Positions 52,193-61,089 of a stretch of 64,000 nt of DNA are shown in pieces. The position numbers and the translations under genes were made by a program. Positions within the stretch are counted from its first letter, which is position 1. Each line of letters opens with the position of its first letter. This DNA comes from Chitinophaga sp. XS-30. GTDB taxonomy: Bacteria > Bacteroidota > Bacteroidia > Chitinophagales > Chitinophagaceae. The DNA is taken from assembly GCF_008086345.1 (NCBI RefSeq), contig NZ_CP043006.1:1176032-1240031 (forward strand), written 5' to 3'. The notes beneath the pieces are model-generated. The model was not told where the DNA came from. It saw only the letters and a list, made by a program, of their open reading frames with translations, and searched no databases.

Positions 52193-53596
52193 ATGTTCAT
52201 TAAGCAATTGTACACCGGATGCTTATCCGAAGCCGCGTACTTTATCGAATCTGAAGGAGTGGCCGCCGTGATAGACCCCCTGCGTGACATAGCGCCCTAC
52301 CTGGAACTCGCCCGTGAGCGCAACGCTACCATAAAGTATATTTTCGAAACACATTTTCATGCGGACTTTGTGTCCGGCCACCTCGATCTTGCTGCGGCAA
52401 CGAAGGCGGACATCGTTTACGGGCCGGAGACCACTACCGGTTTCCCCGTGCATATTGCGGCGGACGGTGAAGCATTCAGCATAGGAAAGCTTGTTGTACA
52501 GGCCCTGCATACCCCCGGGCATACGATGGAATCTACCTGTTACCTCCTTTTAGACGAACAGGGGCAGCCGCATGCCGTATTTACGGGAGATACCCTGTTT
52601 GTGGGGGACGTGGGCCGGCCGGACCTGTTCAGCGGCAATCAGAGCAAAGAAGAGCTGGCGGGATATCTGTTTGAATCGCTCAACTCGAAAATAAAAACAC
52701 TGCCGGATAATGTGATCGTATATCCTGCGCACGGCCCCGGATCTGCCTGCGGGAAGAATCTGGGCCCCAATACCTATAGCACCATCGGCGATGAGAAAAG
52801 TTCCAATTACGCACTGCTGGCCACCTCAAAAGAAGAGTTCATCCGCCAGGTGACCGAAGGGCTGAGCGCACCGCCGCAGTACTTTCCCATCAACGCAAAG
52901 ATCAACAAGGAAGGATATGATGCGCTGGACATGCTGATGGAGAGAAGCCTTCGTCCCCTTTCCATCCAGGATTTCAAAGCAAAGGCAAAAGACGGCGCTG
53001 TGATACTGGACACCCGGCACGCCAATATTTTCACGGAAGGATTTGTGCCGGAATCCATCAGCATAGGACTGGAAGGGCGCTTCGCAGAATGGGCCGGCAG
53101 CCTTTTGCCATTTGACAAACCGGTTATACTGGTAACGGACCCCGGGCAGGAACAGGAAACCATCGTCCGCCTCGCCCGTGTAGGGTTCGATAAAGTGGAA
53201 GGCTATCTTGAAGGCGGTTTTGAAGCCTGGAAGGCAGCAGGGGAAAAGATAGACCTGATCATTTCCGTAGACCCCGACGAACTGGCTATGGACCTGCCGC
53301 ATGATCCCAATCTCGTTGTCATTGATGTACGCAAACCTGCAGAGTATGCGGACGGTCATATCAAGGATGCACTGAACATCACACTCAGCGAGATGACAGA
53401 TCCCGGTTCCCTCGCAGATCTTGAAGATAATCACAACCTTTATGTGCATTGCCAGGGCGGCTACCGCAGCGTGATCGCCTGCTCCGTCATGAAACGGGAA
53501 GGCATTCACAACCTCCGGAATGTTAATGGAGGCTTCGCAAAAATGAAAGATCAGAAAGGACTGGCCGTTGTACAGGAGAAAAATGTGCTGAACTGA
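52193..53596 (+). CDS. Persulfide dioxygenase-rhodanese fusion (MBL fold)
   Basis: The 467-aa protein combines an N-terminal metallo-beta-lactamase domain of the ETHE1/CstB type (THFHADFVSGH near 53-63; iron ligands also expected in PGHTMEST near 113 and GDTLFVGDVGRPD near 135-147) with two rhodanese domains. The first (about 265-360) lacks a catalytic cysteine, the second (about 370-467) has CQGGYRS with C419. Such fusions oxidise persulfides to sulfite and transfer sulfur, protecting against sulfide. It is a single-gene unit between two terminators. Confidence 0.92.
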   Translation: MFIKQLYTGCLSEAAYFIESEGVAAVIDPLRDIAPYLELARERNATIKYIFETHFHADFVSGHLDLAAATKADIVYGPETTTGFPVHIAADGEAFSIGKLVVQALHTPGHTMESTCYLLLDEQGQPHAVFTGDTLFVGDVGRPDLFSGNQSKEELAGYLFESLNSKIKTLPDNVIVYPAHGPGSACGKNLGPNTYSTIGDEKSSNYALLATSKEEFIRQVTEGLSAPPQYFPINAKINKEGYDALDMLMERSLRPLSIQDFKAKAKDGAVILDTRHANIFTEGFVPESISIGLEGRFAEWAGSLLPFDKPVILVTDPGQEQETIVRLARVGFDKVEGYLEGGFEAWKAAGEKIDLIISVDPDELAMDLPHDPNLVVIDVRKPAEYADGHIKDALNITLSEMTDPGSLADLEDNHNLYVHCQGGYRSVIACSVMKREGIHNLRNVNGGFAKMKDQKGLAVVQEKNVLN

Positions 53597-53616
53597 CATC
53601 GGCATAAAAAAATTTG

Positions 53617-53648
53617 AAGCCCGGAGGTACACATACTCCGGGCTTTTT
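53617..53648 (+). terminator. Terminator of the persulfide dioxygenase gene
   Basis: AAGCCCGGAG (53617-53626) / CTCCGGGCTT (53636-53645), 9-nt loop, T-run following. Confidence 0.9.
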
Positions 53649-53828
53649 GCATGCAGTTAACAGCAATGGATGAACGCTTATACATTTTAGTAATTAAATA
53701 CATACAATTAATTACACTTATATTTAATTAATACTTTTATCATATCTCGTTGCTTAACAATTATTTAAATCAAAATAAAATTGATATTTGGCGCAGGATT
53801 TGCTAACTTCTGTTAAAATTTTAATCTT

Positions 53829-54323
53829 ATGAAACAGCGTAAATCCATTTTAACCACCTGTCTTGTTATAATGATGGGTGTGTTCCTGTACGCTTGCAAA
53901 CCAAGCGACGCCAAAGTTCAGCAGGAAGTGAACGACAAACTTTCTACATCAGCACCGGGCGTGATTGCGGAAGTGAAGGATGGTGTAGCCACGTTAAGTG
54001 GTGAAGTGGTGGACGAGGCAGCAAAAACCTCCGCTGAAGAGACGGCAAAAGGCGTAAAGGGCGTGACTTCCATTACCAATAACATTATGGTGACCCCGCC
54101 ACCGCCACCACCGCCGCCGGTAGTGATCAATCCTGACGATATATTGAGGAACAGCGTGGACTCTGCGTTCCAGGCGAAAGGGATCTCCGGCGTTACCGCT
54201 ACGGTAGCCAACGGTGAAGTAACGCTTACCGGCACCATCAAGCGTGCGGACCTGAAGAAAGTTATGCAGGCAGCAAACGAGATCAAGCCCAAGAAAGTCA
54301 ACAATAAACTGACCCTGGAATAA
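53829..54323 (+). CDS. BON-domain lipoprotein with polyproline linker
   Basis: The 164-aa protein has a lipobox (LYAC, C23), then two BON domains (about 27-88 and 100-164) joined by a run of eight consecutive prolines near 90-97. BON domains bind phospholipid or peptidoglycan-associated surfaces and are common in periplasmic stress proteins such as OsmY/DolP. The next gene encodes a BON-like plus LysM protein, so the pair may act together on the cell envelope. Confidence 0.88.
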   Translation: MKQRKSILTTCLVIMMGVFLYACKPSDAKVQQEVNDKLSTSAPGVIAEVKDGVATLSGEVVDEAAKTSAEETAKGVKGVTSITNNIMVTPPPPPPPPVVINPDDILRNSVDSAFQAKGISGVTATVANGEVTLTGTIKRADLKKVMQAANEIKPKKVNNKLTLE

Positions 54324-54364
54324 AAGCGTTCATTCCGGATAATTAACCTTAAAAAAGCAAGATC

Positions 54365-54739
54365 ATGGCATTACAGGAAAAATATGCCGAGCTCATCCAG
54401 CAGGCAAACAGCGCCGGAGTAACCGGTTTACAGGTGGCGGAGCAGAACGGGGTGCTTTATGTGACCGGGACCGCACCATCCGTTGCTGTGAAAGACCAGC
54501 TGTGGAGCACGTATGAAAAACTTGATCCCGATATGCGTTCAGGGGACGTAGTATTGAATATCGCTATTGCCGCCGGCGCCGAAGAAGAATACGAGGTAAA
54601 GGCAGGCGACAGCCTGAGCAAGATCGCAAAAAACTACCCCGGCCTTACCTGGCAGAAAATTTTTGAAGCCAATAAGGACCAGATCAAGAATCCGGATATG
54701 ATCCATCCGGGTCAGAAGCTGAAGATACCTTCTGCGTAA
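54365..54739 (+). CDS. BON-like plus LysM protein, 124 aa
   Basis: A small protein with an N-terminal BON-like fold (about 1-70: GLQVAEQNGVLYVTGTAPSV) and a C-terminal LysM domain (about 75-122: YEVKAGDSLSKIAKNY..IHPGQKLKIP), the layout of YgaU/Kbp proteins. There is no signal peptide, so it is probably cytoplasmic as YgaU is (K+-binding). It lies 41 bp behind the BON lipoprotein gene. Confidence 0.9.
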   Translation: MALQEKYAELIQQANSAGVTGLQVAEQNGVLYVTGTAPSVAVKDQLWSTYEKLDPDMRSGDVVLNIAIAAGAEEEYEVKAGDSLSKIAKNYPGLTWQKIFEANKDQIKNPDMIHPGQKLKIPSA

Positions 54740-54760
54740 GCACTCCATGTTATTCGTGCA

Positions 54761-54800
54761 AAACGGGGCCGCCTTTGATCTTCAGAGGTAGTCCCGTTTT
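54761..54800. terminator. Bidirectional terminator between BON/LysM and acyltransferase genes
   Basis: AAACGGG (54761-54767) / CCCGTTT (54793-54799), with an inner CCTTTGA/TCAGAGG stem (one wobble). T-rich after on the plus strand, and A/T-rich on the other side. Confidence 0.75.
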
Positions 54801-54826
54801 CATTTGCAGCCGTCTGCAGTATCGTT

Positions 54827-55717
54827 TCAATTATTCCCTTCATATGCCGGGTCATCATACTCCAGCTTGTATTCATGTTTCCAGCGGCGGTGGCTCCATA
54901 CCCATACTTCGGGCTGTTCGCGGATGTTATTTTCCAGGTATTTCACAAATGCTTCCGTAATTGCTCCTTCCGGCTCGTTGAGCGGGTACTCGAAGGCCAG
55001 TGTCAGCGTAGCTTCATAATAACCGCGTTTCAATTTGCGGATATTTCCAAAAACAACAGGAATATTATACCTGCGCGCACTCATTTCAGGCCCTTTATAG
55101 AAAGCCGTCATTTTGTTGAGGAACGGGTACCAGTAACAGCGGCGGGGATTACCGGGGTTCTGGTCGGCCACCAGTGCCAGCAGGTATTGTTTTCCGATCC
55201 AGGGCGCCATCCCGTTGCGCATATCATTGGCAGGGATCAGCTTTGTGCCCAGTTTTTCCCGGAAGTGCAGGAACATCCGGTTCACGGCTTTGTTGGTAAT
55301 GGGCATGAATACCACCAGGAAAGGAAATTGTACGCCCTGACTGCAGATCATGTTAGCCCATTCCCAGTTGAAGTTATGCCCCAGGTGCAGCTGGCAGCTG
55401 CGCCCTTCATCGTACAGCTTTTGAAAGATCGAAAGATCGCAAATGAAACGTTTCCGGAGAGAACGTTTGCTCATGGTGAGCAGCTTGATGGTTTCCACCA
55501 TCATATCGGTAAGGTTGCGATAGTATTTTTTTGCCAGCACACGGATCTCCCTGTCCGTTTTCTCCGGGAAAGCCTGTTTCAGGTTGCCTATCACCACTTT
55601 CCGGCGATAGCCGATGACGTTGTACACCAGAAAGCACAACCCGTCGCTGATGAAATACAGCAACCATAAGGGGAGTAAAGAAAAGCCATAACAAAATGCC
55701 AGCAGGATATAATACAT
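54827..55717 (-). CDS. LpxL/HtrB-like lysophospholipid acyltransferase
   Basis: The 296-aa protein has an N-terminal hydrophobic helix region and the acyltransferase motif H-x4-E in LGHNFNWEW near 116-124, with VADQNPGN and an RRYNIPVVFGNIRK segment further on. It fits the lipid A biosynthesis (late) acyltransferase family LpxL/HtrB. It may acylate lipid A or ornithine/glycine lipids. ATG 55717 is used; a TTG two codons upstream is not. It follows nadB by 23 bp. Confidence 0.88.
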   Translation of the reverse strand: MYYILLAFCYGFSLLPLWLLYFISDGLCFLVYNVIGYRRKVVIGNLKQAFPEKTDREIRVLAKKYYRNLTDMMVETIKLLTMSKRSLRKRFICDLSIFQKLYDEGRSCQLHLGHNFNWEWANMICSQGVQFPFLVVFMPITNKAVNRMFLHFREKLGTKLIPANDMRNGMAPWIGKQYLLALVADQNPGNPRRCYWYPFLNKMTAFYKGPEMSARRYNIPVVFGNIRKLKRGYYEATLTLAFEYPLNEPEGAITEAFVKYLENNIREQPEVWVWSHRRWKHEYKLEYDDPAYEGNN

Positions 55718-55740
55718 GTCCAATCGCGCTTTTAATCCGG

Positions 55741-57339
55741 TTACAGGATGATGTTCTGCACCAGGTTACTCTTTTCAGGATAATCGGTATTAAAGTGCAG
55801 CCCCCTGCTTTCTTTCCGGAAGCTGGCGCCTTTTACGATCAGGTAAGCCGCAGTAATGAGGTTCCGCAGCTCGCAGAGTTGCGGGGATACGGCGGTTTCC
55901 TTGTACAGGGCCTCCGTTTCCAGATGCAGCATATCCAGCCGCCGCATCGCACGGGCAAGCCTCACATTGGTCCGTACAATGCCCACGTAATCGCTCATGA
56001 TCTGTTTAAGCTCCTTGAGGCTCTGGGTGATCAGGATCATTTCCTTGGGTGCATTGGTACCGGTGGCATTCCAGTCCGGCACGTTTTCCCCGAAGGGGAT
56101 ATTATCGATGATTTGTACGGTCTCCAGGTAGCACCGGTGGGCAAATACCATGGCTTCCAGCAGGGAGTTGGAAGCGAGGCGGTTGGCGCCATGCAATCCG
56201 GTACTGGCGCATTCGCCGCAGGCGTATAGGTTACGGATGGACGTTTGCCCGTTGCTGTCAGTTTTAATGCCGCCGCAGCTGTAGTGGGCGGCGGGGGCTA
56301 CCGGTATCATATCTTTTGCAATGTCGATGCCGATGGACTGGCATTTCTCGTAGATATTGGGGAAATGATGGATGAACTTCTCTTTGTCCATATGCCGGCA
56401 ATCGAGGTACACATGTTCCGTACCCGTGATCTTCATTTCGCTGTCTATGGCGCGGGCCACGATATCACGAGGCGCAAGGGAGAGGCGGGCATCGTACCGG
56501 TGCATGAAGTCTTCCCCGCTTTTGTTGCGCAGGATGCCGCCGTCGCCGCGAACGGCTTCAGTGATCAGGAAAGAAGGGCTTTCGCCGGGCTGAAAAAGGG
56601 CGGTGGGATGGAACTGGATGAACTCCATGTTCTCGATGCGCCCCTTGGCCCGGTACACCATGGCCACACCGTCACCGGTAGCGATCACGGGATTGGTGGT
56701 CGTGCGGTACACCTGGCCATTGCCGCCGGTGGCCAGCAGGGTTACGCGGGAAAGGATCTTTTCGATCCTGTTGGTGCGCAGGTTCATGACATAAATGCCA
56801 TAACATTCAATATCGAGGGTGGATTTTGTAACGAGGTAACCCAGGTGGTGCTGGGTGATAAGGTCTACCACAAAGCAATGCGTGACCAGTTCTATATTCT
56901 TTTTGCTGCGGATGGCTTCCAGCAGCGCGCGTTCTATTTCGCGGCCGGTCACATCCTTGTGGTGGATGACCCGGAACTCGGAATGCCCGCCTTCCTTGCC
57001 GCGGGAAAGATCACCGTCTTTCTCCTTGTCGAAATTGGCGCCCCAGGCGATCAATTCATTGACTCTGTCCGGCCCCTCTTTCACCACGATCTCCACGATC
57101 TTTTCATTACAAAGCCCGTCCCCGGCAACGAGGGTATCTTCGATGTGCTTTTCAAAGCTGTCATTCTCCAGGTCGTTCACCACGGCTACGCCACCCTGGG
57201 CGTATTTTGTATTGGTCTCGTCCTCCCGGGTCTTGGTAATGATCGTCACTTTTTTATCGGGGCATTGTTCGGCCACTTTCAGTGCATAAGTAAGGCCTGC
57301 AATCCCCGAGCCTACTACCAGGAAATCTGTCTGATGCAT
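55741..57339 (-). CDS. nadB: L-aspartate oxidase
   Basis: NadB oxidises aspartate to iminoaspartate for quinolinate/NAD synthesis. The 532-aa protein shows the FAD fold VVGSGIAGLTYAL at the N-terminus, KYAQGGVAVV near 46-55 and a flavoprotein-type active-site segment (GREIERALLEAI, then DGVAMVYRAKG) and the C-terminal helical domain. Succinate dehydrogenase is unlikely because no partner subunits are adjacent. nadA and nadC are not in the window. Confidence 0.94.
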   Translation of the reverse strand: MHQTDFLVVGSGIAGLTYALKVAEQCPDKKVTIITKTREDETNTKYAQGGVAVVNDLENDSFEKHIEDTLVAGDGLCNEKIVEIVVKEGPDRVNELIAWGANFDKEKDGDLSRGKEGGHSEFRVIHHKDVTGREIERALLEAIRSKKNIELVTHCFVVDLITQHHLGYLVTKSTLDIECYGIYVMNLRTNRIEKILSRVTLLATGGNGQVYRTTTNPVIATGDGVAMVYRAKGRIENMEFIQFHPTALFQPGESPSFLITEAVRGDGGILRNKSGEDFMHRYDARLSLAPRDIVARAIDSEMKITGTEHVYLDCRHMDKEKFIHHFPNIYEKCQSIGIDIAKDMIPVAPAAHYSCGGIKTDSNGQTSIRNLYACGECASTGLHGANRLASNSLLEAMVFAHRCYLETVQIIDNIPFGENVPDWNATGTNAPKEMILITQSLKELKQIMSDYVGIVRTNVRLARAMRRLDMLHLETEALYKETAVSPQLCELRNLITAAYLIVKGASFRKESRGLHFNTDYPEKSNLVQNIIL

Positions 57340-57391
57340 AAGACACCAAAATTAGGCAATTTCAACATTGTTCCGTGTAAAAAGATGGTAC

Positions 57392-58057
57392 TCAGCCCTC
57401 CGATCGCAGGTGCCGGGTGGCGCCTTCCACGATCATCCACTGGGCGCACCCGTAGGTAAGCATAACCAGCCCGCTGCCGCCGGGGATGTTCATATAGAAT
57501 TTTTCCACTGCCAGCAGGGAATCCGAGAACACAAAAAGCACTGCTCCGGAAACACATAGCCGCCCCGCCTGTGAGCCGTTCAGCCCAAAAGCAAGGATGG
57601 CGGACAGCAGCATGATGCTGATGACCGCCGCGTAGAGTATTACCGGTGTTTTCAGTTCGCCCAGCTGGGGGGCATTGAACCAGACTAACCCTGAAGTATA
57701 TACGGCTACAAGGGCCATGACGGCCAGGGCTTTCCTGGTCAGCGCGGGCCTGGGCTTTACCAGCAGAAAGAAGGAGATGTAAAGGATGTGGGCGATCAGA
57801 AAGCAGGCCAGTCCTTCCACGAACATTTCACCGAACAGCAGCAGCACATCTCCCCACCAGGAGAAGATAAGCGCGGCGAAAATGAGATTGCGCGAGCGTT
57901 GCGGCAATCCGCCGGCCTGCGCCCAGCAATAACAGCCGAGCCCGATCATCAGTAAAGGCTTGGAAACATAACGTGCTTCGGGGATATCCAGTGCTATCAG
58001 GCAGATGTCCGCCAGCAGCAGCAGGAAATAGATCGCCCCCCATGAAATTGATTGCAT
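57392..58057 (-). CDS. YhhN/TMEM86 family lysoplasmalogenase-like membrane protein
   Basis: The 221-aa protein has about eight membrane helices and the YhhN pattern: ARYVSKPLLMIGL near 27-40, FSWWGDVLLLFG near 66-77 and a conserved FSDSLLAVEKF near 173-183. Homologues hydrolyse lysoplasmalogen or serve in lipid turnover; bacterial roles vary. It lies between nadB and the histidine kinase gene on the same strand. Confidence 0.87.
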   Translation of the reverse strand: MQSISWGAIYFLLLLADICLIALDIPEARYVSKPLLMIGLGCYCWAQAGGLPQRSRNLIFAALIFSWWGDVLLLFGEMFVEGLACFLIAHILYISFFLLVKPRPALTRKALAVMALVAVYTSGLVWFNAPQLGELKTPVILYAAVISIMLLSAILAFGLNGSQAGRLCVSGAVLFVFSDSLLAVEKFYMNIPGGSGLVMLTYGCAQWMIVEGATRHLRSEG

Positions 58058-58096
58058 AAGCCGGGAGAAATATATTCCTCAACTTACTACATTTTA

Positions 58097-59431
58097 TCAA
58101 TTATTCAGCAATACAAAGAAGGTAGTGCCCTTGCCGGGAGGGCTGCTTACTTTCAGCTGACCGCCATGCATCTGGATGATCTGCTGCGAAAGGCTCAGCC
58201 CGATGCCGGAACCTTTCTTTTTAGTGGTGAAAAAGGGAATAAAGATCTTTTCCATCGCTTCTGTTTCAATGCCGGGCCCATTGTCCGTTATTTCGATGAT
58301 GATCTGTGAAGCGTTGCCCATAGAGCCTTTCACACTGATCCACGGTTCTCCGGTATGTTCCAGTGCATCCATGGCATTTTTGATCAGGTTGATCAGCACC
58401 ATCTGCAATTGTGCGGCATCGGCATGCACCATGATATTGTCCGGTGAAACATGGGCGCGGTACGAAATACCGGCGGCTTTCATTTCAGGCTGCAGCAGGT
58501 TGCTGATGGTATTGATCAGTTGTTTCAGATTGATGCTGGTGAACTGCGGCTTGGGCAATGTGGTATAGTCGCGGTACGCGTTCACAAAATTCATGATGCC
58601 CTTGCTCCGGCTTTCGATGGTGACCAGTGCTTCTTTCAGGTCGTCCATCGCTTCTGTCTGTGAAGTGTTCATCGGGATATCATGCTCCACGATCTCCTGC
58701 ATGGTGCCGATGAGGCTGACGATCGGGGTCACGGAATTCATGATCTCATGCCGCAGTATCTTCGTGAGGTTCTGCCAGGCCTCCAGTTCTTTTTGCTGCA
58801 ACTCTGCATGGATGTTCTGCAAAGAGATGAGTTTCACAAAGCGCCCCTGCAATCTTACGGATGCGGCATGGATGGAAAGCTGCTGCCCGTTCTGCGTGGC
58901 GTACAGGGCCTTCTGGCCGGCCGGCAGGTCCTGCAACAACTCCGCCAGTTTGGGATGGGCATGCTTCAGTTCATCCAGGTAGCGGAGACGGTAGATGCCC
59001 ATCAGCCGGAAAGCCGCGGGGTTGATCAGTTCTATCTTTCCGTCACTGCCGAAGGATAGTATGCCGATGCTGATATGCTGAATGATGGTATCAATGTATT
59101 TGAGGTTGGCCTCGCGTTCGGCCCGTGTTTGCCGGAAAGCTTCCAGCACTTCGTTGAACTGGTGGTTGAGGGCGCTGAAGCTTTTGCCCAGCTTGTTGTC
59201 CGCACTGAAACGAATGGAGAAATCCTCATACCGGATAGCTTCCAGGAACAGGGTGAGCTTGCGGTTCACACGGTTCAGATAATGATAGAGGGAGAATACC
59301 TGTGCCAGCAGTACGGGAACTACCAGTACTGCCATTAGCTGGTAGTCATTCCACCAGCACCAGCACCCGGCCGTGATGGTAAATACCAGCAGCAGGATGC
59401 GCAACAGGATATTGTAACCGAAGCGCTTCAT
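58097..59431 (-). CDS. Membrane sensor histidine kinase (NtrB-like)
   Basis: The 444-aa protein has two N-terminal membrane helices close together (about 8-44, so little periplasmic sensor), a HAMP-like stretch, a PAS-like segment (SIGILSFGSDGKIELINPAA), an H-box LRHEIMNSVTPIV (phospho-His near 228) and ATPase motifs DNGPGIE, GSGIGLSLSQQ. Its start follows the regulator's stop with no gap (TGA immediately followed by ATG), so the two are translationally coupled. With the NtrC-type partner it should control sigma-54 genes, likely the divergent efflux operon. Confidence 0.94.
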   Translation of the reverse strand: MKRFGYNILLRILLLVFTITAGCWCWWNDYQLMAVLVVPVLLAQVFSLYHYLNRVNRKLTLFLEAIRYEDFSIRFSADNKLGKSFSALNHQFNEVLEAFRQTRAEREANLKYIDTIIQHISIGILSFGSDGKIELINPAAFRLMGIYRLRYLDELKHAHPKLAELLQDLPAGQKALYATQNGQQLSIHAASVRLQGRFVKLISLQNIHAELQQKELEAWQNLTKILRHEIMNSVTPIVSLIGTMQEIVEHDIPMNTSQTEAMDDLKEALVTIESRSKGIMNFVNAYRDYTTLPKPQFTSINLKQLINTISNLLQPEMKAAGISYRAHVSPDNIMVHADAAQLQMVLINLIKNAMDALEHTGEPWISVKGSMGNASQIIIEITDNGPGIETEAMEKIFIPFFTTKKKGSGIGLSLSQQIIQMHGGQLKVSSPPGKGTTFFVLLNN

Positions 59432-60778
59432 TCAGAGGTTATATTTTTCCATGCGGCGGTACAGCGCGGCGCGGCTCAGGCCCAGTTCTTTTGCGGCATC
59501 TGTAATGTTGCCATTGCATTTTTTCAACGCCTGGGATATCATGTTCCTTTCCATGTCTTCGAGGTTGAAGCCGGTATCCAGTGTTTCGGCGGCTGTATTT
59601 GTTTTTACAAACACGTCCCTGGGCATTAATGTTTTGCCCTGGCAGAGGATCACGGCTCTTTCGATGGCATGTTGCAGTTCGCGGATATTGCCGGGCCATT
59701 CGTATTGCTCCAGCTGGGTGATCAGCGTATCATGAAGAAAGGCCACCGGCCGGTTGTACTTTCTGCGGTAGATGCCGAGGAAGTATTCTGCGAGCGGCAC
59801 AATATCTTCTTTTCGTTCCCGGAGCGGTGGAAGATGTATTTCGATGGTATTGACACGGTAAAGCAGGTCCTGGCGGAATTGCTGCTGCGCGGCCATTTGC
59901 TGGATGTTCCGGTTAGTGGCGCAGATAAGGCGCACATCCAGCGGAAGGGCTTTGTTGGAGCCTACCCTGGTGATCTGGCGGTTCTGTAGTACGGTGAGGA
60001 GCTTGGCCTGAAAGGGGAGGGCAATGTTCCCGATCTCGTCGAGGAAAATGGTGCCGGAGTTGGCTTCTTCAAAGCGACCGCTGCGGTCTTCCCGGGCATC
60101 CGTGAAGGCGCCTTTTACATGGCCGAAAAGTTCGCTTTCGAACAGCGTTTCGCTCAGCGCGCCGAGGTCTACCGGAACGAATTTTTTATCCTTCCGCTGG
60201 CTCAGGGCGTGAATGTGCCTGGCCAGCAGGTCTTTTCCCGTGCCGTTCTCCCCCAGGATGAGGATGTTGGCATCCGTAGCGGCTACGCGGGAAACGGTTT
60301 CCATCACTTCCTGCATGCCCGGGCTGTCGCCGATCAGCACATTATCAGTATGCAGGGTAGCGCCGCCGGACTTTTTCTCCTGTGCCGCCTGGTGCGTAGT
60401 GACGGCCGTCTGGATAGTCGCCAGCAGCTTGTCGTTCTCCCAGGGTTTCAGCACAAAGTCCACTGCGCCGGCCTTGATGGCACGCACGGCCATTTCCACA
60501 TCGCCATAAGCGGTGAAAAGCACCACTGTGGCCTTGGGATTGATGTCCAGTATCTTGTCCAGCCATTCAAAACCTTCTTTTCCGCTGCTCAGGTCACGCG
60601 TGAAGTTCATATCCAGCAGTATGACATCATAGTCGAAATTGGTGACCAGGTAGGGGATCTTCTGCGGGTTCTTCTCGAAATCCACCTGCGTGAAATGCCT
60701 TTTCAGCAGCAGCCTTGCGGCGCGCAATACATCTACATCATCATCAACGATCAGGATCTTTCCTTGCTGAGTACTCAT
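59432..60778 (-). CDS. Sigma-54-dependent response regulator (NtrC family)
   Basis: The 448-aa protein has a receiver domain with VDDDVDVL and phospho-acceptor D near 56 (ILLDMNF), an AAA+ domain with Walker A GENGTGKD near 175-182, the sigma-54 contact loop as GAFTDA (canonical GAFTGA) near 221-226, and a Fis-type C-terminal helix-turn-helix ([17 protein letters not shown]). The G to D change in the contact loop is noteworthy. It is divergent from the HlyD/ABC operon; two 16-bp palindromic elements lie between them. Confidence 0.95.
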   Translation of the reverse strand: MSTQQGKILIVDDDVDVLRAARLLLKRHFTQVDFEKNPQKIPYLVTNFDYDVILLDMNFTRDLSSGKEGFEWLDKILDINPKATVVLFTAYGDVEMAVRAIKAGAVDFVLKPWENDKLLATIQTAVTTHQAAQEKKSGGATLHTDNVLIGDSPGMQEVMETVSRVAATDANILILGENGTGKDLLARHIHALSQRKDKKFVPVDLGALSETLFESELFGHVKGAFTDAREDRSGRFEEANSGTIFLDEIGNIALPFQAKLLTVLQNRQITRVGSNKALPLDVRLICATNRNIQQMAAQQQFRQDLLYRVNTIEIHLPPLRERKEDIVPLAEYFLGIYRRKYNRPVAFLHDTLITQLEQYEWPGNIRELQHAIERAVILCQGKTLMPRDVFVKTNTAAETLDTGFNLEDMERNMISQALKKCNGNITDAAKELGLSRAALYRRMEKYNL

Positions 60779-60948
60779 CTTTTGAATAAATTAATAGTTC
60801 CAAATGGTGATCGCAAAACGCATTCCGTTCGGCGTGGATGCGGCAGGTTCCCGCCAGGTCATAACAGAGAAGCGGCCCTGAGCAATATTAAACAAAGATT
60901 TTTTTCTGCCGGCGGCTTATTTTGAAAGCGTCCGGGCGCCTCCGGAAC

Positions 60949-60985
60949 TGTCCGATACCGGACACCCCTTGTCCGCTTTGGAACA
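60949..60985 (+). promoter_or_regulatory. Two 16-bp enhancer-like elements 21 bp apart
   Basis: TGTCCGATACCGGACA (60949-60964) is a perfect palindromic-arm element (TGTCCG-N4-CGGACA). A related copy, TGTCCGCTTTGGAACA (60970-60985), has the same length and the left half intact. Start-to-start distance is 21 bp, two turns of DNA. They lie about 85-110 bp upstream of the sigma-54-type promoter, the usual place of NtrC-family binding sites. Confidence 0.7.
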
Positions 60986-61049
60986 GGAGGTATATTCACT
61001 GACTTGTCTGAAAGGGCCACAGCCCTGTGTTTGAGCGTTTGGCACGGCT

Positions 61050-61065
61050 TGGCACATGGATTGGG
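61050..61065 (+). promoter_or_regulatory. Near-consensus sigma-54 (-24/-12) promoter
   Basis: TGGCAC (61050-61055), 5 bp, TTGGG (61061-61065) compares with consensus TGGCAC-N5-TTGCA. Spacing is right; the -12 GC is GG. Another TTGGCAC occurs exactly 10 bp upstream. Transcription would start near 61075, 15 nt before the HlyD-like gene's ATG. Confidence 0.45.
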
Positions 61066-61089
61066 TATGTTCCGGCAGCAATTACGATC

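Noticed and set aside
56245-57459. 404-codon plus-strand frame over nadB
   Set aside because: Shadow of nadB, which has full FAD motifs.
61040-61054. Alternative sigma-54 box starting at the first TGGCAC
   Set aside because: The distance to a GC dinucleotide is one base short of the strict -24/-12 spacing; the second TGGCAC fits better.
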